In this document: piece by piece, positions 1-5,640 of the stretch
Position numbering within the stretch: the stretch's first letter is position 1
Layout: the number at the start of each line of letters is the position of its first letter
Notes under the pieces: generated by a model
Seen by the model: the letters and a program-made list of their open reading frames with translations, nothing else
The model's database searches: none
What the model was told of the DNA's origin: nothing
From: Alphaproteobacteria bacterium
Lineage (GTDB): Bacteria; Pseudomonadota; Alphaproteobacteria; Rhizobiales; Devosiaceae
DNA: 8,059 nucleotides
NCBI GenBank assembly: GCA_018820005.1
Contig: JAHJOS010000011.1
Span: forward strand, 1-8,059
Reading direction: 5' to 3'
Position numbers and translations under genes: made by a program

Positions 1-94
1 CATGATAGTCCAGAGCCGCTTCGAGCGGTTTCTGAGTTGTGGCTGCCGGCTGTTTGGCGTCCTTGCGCAGCGCGCTCGAGGTTAGCGTGTCCAA
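1..94 (-). CDS. nrdE: Class Ib ribonucleoside-diphosphate reductase alpha subunit, N-terminal fragment (cut by window edge)
   Basis: Only the first 31 codons are inside the window. They end in the residues ALDYH, which matches the opening of NrdE proteins (LDYHALNAMLNLYD in the family). NrdE is the catalytic subunit that reduces ribonucleoside diphosphates, using the radical from NrdF and electrons from NrdH. The best start is TTG at 94. No ATG or GTG lies in this frame between the upstream nrdI codons and the conserved LDYH; ATT just before the TTG is the only other option. The start overlaps the end of nrdI by 13 bases, typical of translational coupling in nrdHIEF operons. The rest of the gene, and presumably nrdF, lie beyond base 1. 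Identity rests on a short match plus operon order. Confidence 0.82.
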   Translation of the reverse strand, partial: MDTLTSSALRKDAKQPAATTQKPLEAALDYH

Positions 95-483
95 AATCGT
101 TCCAATCCATGTTTGACGTTGGCGACATCTTCCTCCGTGCCGAGAAGCTCGAAGCGATAGAGAAACGGCACTGCGCATTTGCGCGAGACGATATCTCCGG
201 CGGATGCGAAAGCTGCGCCAAAATTCGTGTTGCCCGCCGCGATGACACCGCGAATGAGATTTCGGTTGGAGGGCTCGTTCAAAAACCGGATGACCGGCTT
301 CGGCACTGCCCCTTTCATACCGCCGCCGCCATAGGTGGGGGTAACGAGCACATAGGGCTCCGACACCTGAGGCACGTCATCCTCAGCACCGAGCGGCAGG
401 CGAAACAAGCGCCGCTCGAGCTTCAGAAGGAAACGATGCGTGTTTTCAGAGCGGCTGGAATAATAAACGATCAGCCCCATCAC
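82..483 (-). CDS. nrdI: NrdI, flavodoxin-like activator of class Ib ribonucleotide reductase
   Basis: This 133-residue protein has the full NrdI signature. A phosphate-binding loop near the N terminus reads YYSSRSENTHRF (residues 7-18), TYGGGG follows at 50-55, GNTNFG at 84-89 and FELLGT at 111-116; the last two flank the FMN in known NrdI structures. NrdI is a small cytosolic flavoprotein that supplies the oxidant used to build the dimanganese-tyrosyl radical cofactor of NrdF. The gene lies 9 bases after nrdH and overlaps nrdE by 13 bases. The frame can open at GTG 483 or at the adjacent ATG 480; a GAGGCGG stretch near the end of nrdH is spaced better for the GTG, so the choice is open. Length is normal for the family. 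Confidence 0.96.
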   Translation of the reverse strand: MMGLIVYYSSRSENTHRFLLKLERRLFRLPLGAEDDVPQVSEPYVLVTPTYGGGGMKGAVPKPVIRFLNEPSNRNLIRGVIAAGNTNFGAAFASAGDIVSRKCAVPFLYRFELLGTEEDVANVKHGLERFWTR

Positions 484-492
484 GCTGCCGCC

Positions 493-714
493 TCAGCTGA
501 TCGCGCCGATCATATCCGGCCGGAAACCCGCCCAATGGCGTTCGCCGGCGACGACCACGGGAACCTGCATGTAACCGAGGCCGCGAACGTGATCGAGCGC
601 ATCCGCATCTTCAGAAATATCGACTATCTCATAGGGGACACCGATGCGGTCCAGCGCGCGATAGGTGGCGGTGCATTGGACGCAGGCGGGCTTGCTGTAA
701 ACGGTGACGGTCAT
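493..714 (-). CDS. nrdH: Glutaredoxin-like protein NrdH
   Basis: The 73-residue product is a NrdH-redoxin, a cytosolic dithiol electron donor with glutaredoxin-like sequence but thioredoxin-like behaviour, which reduces NrdE after each turnover. The redox motif is C11-V-Q-C14, the cis-proline follows V51 (VP), and the C-terminal WAGFRPD (61-67) is the usual NrdH marker. The ATG at 714 has a good ribosome binding site, AAGGGA, five bases upstream. It is the first gene of nrdHIEF, and the B12 riboswitch upstream should control the whole operon. Length is typical. Confidence 0.96.
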   Translation of the reverse strand: MTVTVYSKPACVQCTATYRALDRIGVPYEIVDISEDADALDHVRGLGYMQVPVVVAGERHWAGFRPDMIGAIS

Positions 715-755
715 AATTTCCCTTTCGAAGCCGCATTACACACGGCTCAACATTG

Positions 756-775
756 CCGATTGCGGTCGCAATCGG
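756..775. repeat. Perfect 9-bp inverted repeat just upstream of nrdH
   Basis: CCGATTGCG and CGCAATCGG flank a 2-base centre (GT on the plus strand). It lies 42-61 bases before the nrdH start. As RNA it would need at least one inner pair opened to form a loop; as DNA it has the symmetry of a dimeric repressor operator. No T-run follows, so it is not a terminator. It does not resemble the NrdR box consensus. Function unknown. Confidence 0.6.
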
Positions 776-907
776 GTGGATGGATCTGTCATTCAGGTGA
801 GGCGCACGGCTTAGAGGGTTTGTCGCATTTCCGGACGGAAACCGGTGTCCCTGAAAATGTTCCGGGCCGCGTAAGATCACTCTCTACGCCGATGAGCGCA
901 GGAACTT

Positions 908-926
908 AAAAAAATGCACTGGCATG
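908..926 (-). terminator. Weak hairpin plus T7 run in the nrd leader (possible attenuator)
   Basis: On the minus strand ATGC-CAGT-GCAT is followed immediately by seven T residues. The stem is only 4 bp, too weak for a standard intrinsic terminator, but the T7 run is unusual in this GC-rich DNA and begins about 16 bases after the stop of the candidate leader ORF. It could be a pause or attenuation site, or chance. Confidence 0.2.
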
Positions 927-929
927 ACT

Positions 930-989
930 TCACCCCGAAGCTTGTTCTGGAGGGGGCAGAAAAGGGCGAACGCAATTCATTTGCGCCAT
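930..989 (-). CDS. Possible leader peptide of 19 residues downstream of the B12 riboswitch
   Basis: An ATG at 989 opens a 19-codon frame closed by TGA at 930-932, encoding MAQMNCVRPFLPPPEQASG. It is preceded by GGAAGGAAGGT; the first GGAAGG sits five bases from the ATG, a better ribosome binding site than several genes in this window have. It begins about 40 bases after the B12 box, where an expression platform is expected. The PPP motif (residues 12-14) is of the kind that slows ribosomes without EF-P. There is no homologue I recognise, and so short a frame can easily arise by chance. It is listed because of its position and ribosome binding site, not because of coding evidence. Confidence 0.25.
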   Translation of the reverse strand: MAQMNCVRPFLPPPEQASG

Positions 990-1027
990 ACCTTCCTTCC
1001 GGACACCCCGCCCGTGGACGTTTGCGC

Positions 1028-1217
1028 TCAAGGCAGGTCTCCTGACTTGCGGGTCACAACATCTGTTCCGGCCTTCCCGGGGCTTTTGACCCCAGTGACC
1101 CAAATCGGAACGATGCTCGCCGCTTACAGTTGCGAGGGCAGCCTCGGTTTTGGCCCCTGATGGGTAATCCGCACCGTGTTCCCTTTTAATCCGCGCTCAA
1201 CTGGCGGAACCAAAGCG
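1028..1217 (-). promoter_or_regulatory. Cobalamin (adenosylcobalamin-type) riboswitch
   Basis: Read on the minus strand, the conserved blocks of the B12 aptamer occur in the right order. A GGTTCCGC...GCGGAT stem comes first (about 1210-1190), then GGGAAxxCGGTG (1184-1173), then GCTGCCCTCGCAACTGTAAGC (1142-1122), then GTCACTGGG...GGGAAGGCCGGAA. The block ends with the B12 box AGTCAGGAGACCTGCC (1047-1032), which fits the rAGYCMGgAgaCCkGCcd consensus at every core position. It lies on the same strand as nrdHI(E), with no other gene between, so it is the leader of that operon. Known B12 riboswitches lower expression when the cofactor binds; in front of a B12-independent reductase this would save its synthesis when B12 is present. 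The outer P1 boundaries are approximate. Confidence 0.95.
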
Positions 1218-1271
1218 GACAACACTTGCCACTAACCAGAGCGGCTTTCAAGTGCGTTTTTTGCTGACCGC

Positions 1272-1286
1272 AGCCGGAAGCCGGCT
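1272..1286. repeat. Short perfect hairpin upstream of the riboswitch
   Basis: AGCCGG and CCGGCT flank a 3-base loop. It lies about 55 bases beyond the 5' end of the riboswitch on the minus strand, in the stretch that should hold the nrd promoter. On the plus strand it is followed by TTTC only. No function can be assigned. I could not find convincing -35/-10 boxes in 1218-1422. Confidence 0.4.
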
Positions 1287-1422
1287 TTCGCACACCCGGA
1301 CGAAAACGTTCCCCGCGAGAGGTTTAGGCCGCCGAAAGTGACAGACGAGCTGCCAGTTCATTGTGACGACACTCAAGACCGGCCGACAGGCCATCGAGCC
1401 ATGACGGGGTCGCGCCAGTGAG

Positions 1423-1455
1423 GGTTCGACCGCCGCCTCAGGCGACGGTCGAACC
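1423..1455 (-). terminator. Strong hairpin after the autotransporter gene (terminator-like, no T-run)
   Basis: GGTTCGACCG pairs perfectly with CGGTCGAACC. After one mismatch the stem continues with CGCC/GGCG around a 3-base loop. It begins 36 bases past the autotransporter stop. No run of T follows on either strand, so it may act as a transcript-end stabiliser or a terminator without a U-tract, insulating the nrd operon downstream from read-through. Confidence 0.6.
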
Positions 1456-1491
1456 GTTGATCATGTGGAAAATGGCGCGCGACGGCGGGCG

Positions 1492-4308
1492 TCAGAATGA
1501 GACCTTGAGCGTCCCCTTTACCGCGCCAGAACCCGATGCCGGCCCGAATTTGCCGGAATAGGTGAGGCCCGCATTGATACCCTTGTCCAGGATATAGTTG
1601 AGCCCCAGATCGACCACGAGAGCATCGCGTGACAGGCCGGCACCGACGGTGCGGAAAGCCGCACCACCGGCTAGGGACTGGCTGGAACTGCCCTGGACGT
1701 CGCCGAACACATGCTGCCACCCCACCATGGCACTGGCCGAAAGCTCAGCATCGCCAACCGGAACCTGGGTGGCCATACGAATGCCGACAACGCTGATCCC
1801 CAGCGCCTCGCCAGCCACCGTGCCTGTCAGGGCAAAAGGCGAACCGGTTTCGGCGAAATTGGCCGACGAAAGGCCGATCAGCGTACCTGATACGAAGGGC
1901 ATCACATCCACATTGGCAAGTTCGAGGCCATAGCCCACTTCGCCGAACAGCTGGCCCGACAGCCGTGTATAGGAGGTGCCGATGGCGCTGTTGACGCCAC
2001 CGAAACTGATCGCACGCGTTGTGTCCACGCCCGAGAGTGTGACGCCGGCGCCCATACTGGCCTTGATCGGCCCAAATTCGGTCTGGCCGTACACTGCCAA
2101 GTCGCCATTGGTGCTGCGTGCTGACGCATTCTGCGCGTCCACCCGACCACCTGTGCGGCTGAGGCCACCGGCAAAGCCGACATTCCAATTGCCCACAGCA
2201 ATACCATCGGCGCCGGCAAAGAGCGCTTGTTCGCTCCAGTTCATGCGGGCCGCCCCACCACCCTCGGACCAGCCACCCACCGCCTGAAGCGAGGTCCAGC
2301 CCTGGGCGGTCTTGCCGGCAACGCCGGGCGCAAAGCGGTTGTTCAGCGCATCGCGCAGCAACCCGCCATGTTCGAGGATCAACGTCGCGCCCGAGGCATG
2401 CACCTCGCCCGCCACCTGGCTCAGCGCCGGCACCAGCGCTTCCGGCGTCGTGGCATAAAGCGCCGAGAACACCTCAGTGCTGCGCGGCCCCGCGGCCGGG
2501 CGCACCGCGTCCAGCGCCGCACCCACCGCATTCTGGTTCGGGTCCGCGGCCAGCCCATTGGCGGCCAGATTGCCATAGACCAGCGGCGTCACCACCAGCG
2601 CAATGCTGGCGCTGCTGTAGAGCGTGTCCATGCGCGTGCTGTTGGGCATGCCGCCCGTCGTCGGCTGCGTCAGCGATGTGAAGCCGCCGGTGACGCTCGT
2701 GCTGGCCTGGATCACCTCATATCGGCTGCCCAGCGGCGCCACATAGCTATTGCTCGCCGAGCCCGTGATCCCCCGCAGCACCGGCACGATCACGCCATTG
2801 ACGCTGATGCTGCCCGTGCTTCCGGTGGTGATCAGCCGCGAATAATTCCCCGCGCCATTGCTCGTGCCCGTGCCGTCGATATCAAAGGAAGTCGTCGCCC
2901 CGGCTGCGATCGTCACCGGACCATTGACCGTCAGCGTGCCCGGCGAATTGCCAGGTGCCAGCCGGCCGGCCGAATAGAGCGAAGAATCGATCTTGCCCAC
3001 GCCGCGCAGCGCGCCATTCTGGGCAACCGTCACCTTGGACGTCACCGAACCATTGATCGACAACTGCCCACCATTGACCGTGGTCTCGCCGGTATAGCTA
3101 TTGGCGCCAGTCAGCGTCAGCGTGCCCGAGCCCTGCTTGTTGAGGCCGCCGCTGCCCGAGATCGAATTGGACAACGTCGAGTTGGAGCCAGCCGTGTCGA
3201 CCACCGTCGTGGTGATGAACTGGCCATAGCCCTGCAGCGCCCGGCCCACATTGACCATGCCCCAGCCGAACTTCTGCCGGTCGCCCATTGCGGTCGCCGT
3301 GGTCAGCAACACCTGCTGGATGTCATGGGCGGAAAAGAACGGGAAGGCCTGCTTGATCAGCGCTGCTACGCCCGTCACCACCGGCGTCGCCATGGATGTG
3401 CCATCCATCGGCCCGTAATCGCTGCCATCGGCGCCCGTGCCCAGTGGCAGGGTCGAGGGAACGGCAACGCCAGGGGCGACCAGGCACCAGTCTGCGGCTA
3501 CGCCGCATTCATTGCTGAAACTGGCGAGATCGCCGTTGCTGTCCACCGCGCCGACGGCAAGGAAATTGTTTCGCAGTTCGGGCACCCAATAGGGCATGGC
3601 GCCCAGCCCATCCGGCGAGGGCTGGCTTTCATTGCCCGTCGCGAACACCATCAACACGTCTTTTTCAGCGGCATATTTCGCAGCGGCGATGGTCTGCGGC
3701 AGCGCCGCGGCATACCAGGTGGCGGTGTAGTCGGTCACATTGCAGGGCGGATTGACCGCCTGCGCGCAGTCGTTGACGCCGCTCGAATTGTTGATGATCG
3801 ACACGCCCCGATCAACCATCTGGCGCCAGCTCTCGTTGAACCAGCCGTCCGAACTGCCCAAGCGCGTGTCATAGACGCCGTTGATGATCTGGGCATCAAA
3901 GGCCACGCCATGCATGCCCACGCCATCGCGATTGGCGGCAATGATGCCGCTCACATGCGTGCCGTGATTGGTCCGCCCGCTGGGCTGGTCAGTGTCAATC
4001 CCCTCGAAATTGTCCGAGCCGGTGATAACAACGCCGGTGTTGAGGTTGAAGCCGGGCAGCAGCCGCCCGTTGAACTCGGGGTTGCGCGTGTCAATGCCGG
4101 TGTCCAGCACGCCCACCACCACGCCCTTGCCGGTGATTCCCAGCGCATAGGCCTTGGCCGCGTCGATGGCATTGAGCTGGTAGGCCGACAGATATTCAGC
4201 CGTCTTCCAGTAGTCGACACTGCTGGTGTTGGACTGCGCCTGCGCCGCCCCGCCGACCAGATTCAGCGCCAGCGCAATGGCCAGTCCCAAAAACCGTTTT
4301 CTGTTCAC
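1492..4308 (-). CDS. Autotransporter subtilisin-like serine protease (type V secretion)
   Basis: A 938-residue self-secreting protease. The signal peptide covers residues 1-24 (basic MNRKR, hydrophobic core, likely cleavage after AQA). The S8 domain spans about 60-355: catalytic Asp69 in VLDTGID, His115 in NHGTHVSG, Ser305 in GTSMATP, and oxyanion Asn226 in ATGNES. Cysteines 181/189 and 268/275 could form two disulfides. A passenger beta-strand repeat (GSGTLTLTGANSYTGETTVNGG) lies at about 393-414, and a C-terminal beta-barrel at about 670-938 ends in VSF with the terminal aromatic needed for outer-membrane insertion. The start is GTG 4308, chosen because AGGGGG lies seven bases upstream and the signal peptide begins there; the frame stays open far upstream without meaning. 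The protease should act at the cell surface or be released. Its substrate is unknown. It is divergent from the AraC-type gene. Confidence 0.93.
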   Translation of the reverse strand: MNRKRFLGLAIALALNLVGGAAQAQSNTSSVDYWKTAEYLSAYQLNAIDAAKAYALGITGKGVVVGVLDTGIDTRNPEFNGRLLPGFNLNTGVVITGSDNFEGIDTDQPSGRTNHGTHVSGIIAANRDGVGMHGVAFDAQIINGVYDTRLGSSDGWFNESWRQMVDRGVSIINNSSGVNDCAQAVNPPCNVTDYTATWYAAALPQTIAAAKYAAEKDVLMVFATGNESQPSPDGLGAMPYWVPELRNNFLAVGAVDSNGDLASFSNECGVAADWCLVAPGVAVPSTLPLGTGADGSDYGPMDGTSMATPVVTGVAALIKQAFPFFSAHDIQQVLLTTATAMGDRQKFGWGMVNVGRALQGYGQFITTTVVDTAGSNSTLSNSISGSGGLNKQGSGTLTLTGANSYTGETTVNGGQLSINGSVTSKVTVAQNGALRGVGKIDSSLYSAGRLAPGNSPGTLTVNGPVTIAAGATTSFDIDGTGTSNGAGNYSRLITTGSTGSISVNGVIVPVLRGITGSASNSYVAPLGSRYEVIQASTSVTGGFTSLTQPTTGGMPNSTRMDTLYSSASIALVVTPLVYGNLAANGLAADPNQNAVGAALDAVRPAAGPRSTEVFSALYATTPEALVPALSQVAGEVHASGATLILEHGGLLRDALNNRFAPGVAGKTAQGWTSLQAVGGWSEGGGAARMNWSEQALFAGADGIAVGNWNVGFAGGLSRTGGRVDAQNASARSTNGDLAVYGQTEFGPIKASMGAGVTLSGVDTTRAISFGGVNSAIGTSYTRLSGQLFGEVGYGLELANVDVMPFVSGTLIGLSSANFAETGSPFALTGTVAGEALGISVVGIRMATQVPVGDAELSASAMVGWQHVFGDVQGSSSQSLAGGAAFRTVGAGLSRDALVVDLGLNYILDKGINAGLTYSGKFGPASGSGAVKGTLKVSF

Positions 4309-4455
4309 GCTTTTGCCCCCTATTAAGACTGCACGTTCATGCTTGGCCGTCTCGATAGCAGGGCGTGCGGGATCGGTGATGAGAGCAAAATTCCAATTGT
4401 GGTTTGTCCGTCTCAACCACACCGCTGCGCCGGAAAACTGTGACAAGCCAGCATC
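4309..4455. promoter_or_regulatory. Divergent promoter region between autotransporter and AraC-type regulator
   Basis: These 147 bases must hold the promoters of both divergent genes. The autotransporter ribosome binding site AGGGGG is at 4321-4316 (minus). The AraC-type gene has no clear Shine-Dalgarno sequence. A TGTGGTT/AACCACA inverted repeat (4398-4421) and two copies of CCGTCTC (4347-4353 and 4408-4414) are candidate regulator sites. No confident -35/-10 pair was found. Confidence 0.55.
4398..4421. repeat. Inverted repeat in the divergent intergenic region
   Basis: TGTGGTT and AACCACA, 7-bp arms, flank a 10-base spacer, so the arm centres are 17 bases apart. It lies 35-58 bases before the AraC-type start, a plausible place for an operator. 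Binding protein unknown. Confidence 0.4.
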
Positions 4456-5472
4456 ATGACTCAAGCCGAACCAGGCCTGCCGCGCCAGTCCTTCAACTCC
4501 GCAGATGGCGATCCCGCCCAGGCCTTTGCCGGCTGGCAGGCCGCGGTGGCGCCGGTATTCGATGTCGCGCCGGCTTTTCCCGATCAGCCCTTCGCTGCCA
4601 CCTATGACAGCTACCACCTGGGCGATATCCTGATCGGCCTGGGCACCTTCGACGCCACCGCGTTCACTCGCAGCCTCGACAAGGCCAAGCGCGATGGCCT
4701 CGATTACGTGCTGATCCAGGTCTATACCGCCGGCGGCTATAGCGGCCATCTCGATGACCGGCCGGTCACCGTCCACCCTCGCGACCTCGTCACACTCGAC
4801 ATGACGCGTGAGACGCGCACCGTCTCGCTGGCGTCCAGCAACATCACCGTGCTGCTGCCCCGCGACCTGGTGAAATCCCGCCAAATTCCCCACGGTCTGA
4901 TGACCCGCGGCCCGCGCGGTGCCGTTCTGGGCGGTATGCTGGCAGACCATCTCATAGGCCTGAGCCAGCGCCTGCACACCATGCCGCTGAGCACCGGCGC
5001 CGCCGCTGCCGTCGCCACCCTGGCGCTCTACGAAGCCGCGCTCGACCCCATCGAGGAAATGCTGGAGGCTGCCGTCGAACCACAGCGCGACCTGCTGTTC
5101 CAGCGCGTCCGCCGGCTTATCGATGCCCGCATCACCAGCGGCAAGATCGACATCGCCAGCCTTGCCGCCGATCTGGGCGTCTCGCGCTCGACGCTTTATC
5201 GCCTGTTCGAGCCACAAAAGGGCGTCGAGGCCTATATCACCGATCGCCGCCTGGCCCATGTGCGCCGCGCGCTGAGCGACGAGAACGATACTCGCCGCAT
5301 TGGCACCATCGCCGCTGCCTATGGCTTTGACGACCACTCCAACTTCAGCCGCATCTTCAAGCGCCGCTACGGCCAGACCCCGGCCGATCTGCGCACGCTG
5401 GGTCGCCACGCCCGGCCGGAGGAGAACGAGGAGTCTTTTGATCTGCGGCCCTGGATTGCCGACGTCACCTGA
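4456..5472 (+). CDS. AraC-family transcriptional regulator with AraC-binding-like N-terminal domain
   Basis: A 338-residue cytosolic DNA-binding protein. The C-terminal part holds the two helix-turn-helix units of the AraC/XylS family. The first is at about 231-251 (IDIASLAADLGVSRSTLYRLF). The second is at about 282-305 (IGTIAAAYGFDDHSNFSRIFKRRYG), followed by the family ending TPADLR. The N-terminal two thirds resemble the cupin-like AraC-binding domain of regulators such as those of PF14525 (YDSYHLGDILIGLGTFDATAF... and VLIQVYTAGGYSG). The effector cannot be read from the sequence. The ATG start at 4456 lacks a good ribosome binding site. It is divergently transcribed from the autotransporter protease, which is therefore the most likely target; control of itself is also likely. 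A 25-residue acidic tail follows the DNA-binding domain. Confidence 0.92.
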   Translation: MTQAEPGLPRQSFNSADGDPAQAFAGWQAAVAPVFDVAPAFPDQPFAATYDSYHLGDILIGLGTFDATAFTRSLDKAKRDGLDYVLIQVYTAGGYSGHLDDRPVTVHPRDLVTLDMTRETRTVSLASSNITVLLPRDLVKSRQIPHGLMTRGPRGAVLGGMLADHLIGLSQRLHTMPLSTGAAAAVATLALYEAALDPIEEMLEAAVEPQRDLLFQRVRRLIDARITSGKIDIASLAADLGVSRSTLYRLFEPQKGVEAYITDRRLAHVRRALSDENDTRRIGTIAAAYGFDDHSNFSRIFKRRYGQTPADLRTLGRHARPEENEESFDLRPWIADVT

Positions 5473-5553
5473 TCGTCGTTCGCTATTTGCGATATCCACC
5501 GCCGCCCAGAGCGCAGAGGCCCCACCCTGGTCCGTCTTGCAAGAAATCGCTTG

Positions 5554-5567
5554 GGAAAACCTTTTCC
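5554..5567. promoter_or_regulatory. Probable LacI-type operator 1
   Basis: GGAAAA-CC-TTTTCC, a perfect 6-bp inverted repeat with a 2-base centre, within TTGGGAAAACCTTTTCCATA. It resembles the AT-rich-arm, 14-20 bp operators of LacI-family proteins and recurs 57 bases downstream, just before the lacI-type gene. Autoregulation is inferred. Confidence 0.7.
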
Positions 5568-5610
5568 ATATTGCCAAGGCTGCGTGTTCGAGGATAGTGC
5601 AGCTTAGCGG

Positions 5611-5624
5611 GGAAAACCTTTTCT
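5611..5624. promoter_or_regulatory. Probable LacI-type operator 2
   Basis: GGAAAA-CC-TTTTCT, identical to operator 1 in 13 of 14 positions and preceded like it by G. It ends six bases before the GGAGGG ribosome binding site of the lacI-type gene, so a bound repressor would block transcription start or early elongation. Two copies allow looping or cooperative binding. Confidence 0.7.
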
Positions 5625-5640
5625 TGATCTGGAGGGATGC

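Larger units (their letters stand above)
715..1027 (-). promoter_or_regulatory. Long untranslated leader between the B12 riboswitch and nrdH
   Basis: About 313 bases separate the B12 box of the riboswitch from the nrdH start, much longer than a normal expression platform. On the minus strand it contains, in order, a purine-rich GGAAGGAAGG (1000-991) in front of a possible 19-codon ORF, a small hairpin CGCAA/TTGCG (971-985), a weak ATGC/GCAT hairpin followed directly by seven T (914-908), a 20-nt inverted repeat (756-775) and the nrdH ribosome binding site. I see no strong intrinsic terminator. The longer open frames crossing it on either strand look like chance. Confidence 0.6.

Noticed and set aside
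37..909. 290-codon plus-strand open frame opposite nrdI and nrdH
   Set aside because: It lies antisense to two clear family members and shows no domain of its own.
924..1160. 78-codon plus-strand frame over the riboswitch
   Set aside because: It overlaps the conserved aptamer blocks, whose conservation is explained by RNA structure; no protein similarity.
1221..1251. TTGAAA with a possible -10 (CAAGTG) 17 bases on, as nrd promoter on the minus strand
   Set aside because: The -10 match is poor and alphaproteobacterial promoters are degenerate; not strong enough to annotate.
2227..4326. 699-codon plus-strand open frame opposite the autotransporter
   Set aside because: The product is rich in R, A, H and Q with no recognisable domain, and the opposite strand encodes a complete protease plus barrel. 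It is a GC-bias shadow.
5473..5640. Possible terminator after the AraC-type gene
   Set aside because: Only a 4-bp TCGC/GCGA stem with a 5-base loop and no T-run was found; the notable content of this gap is the operator pair.
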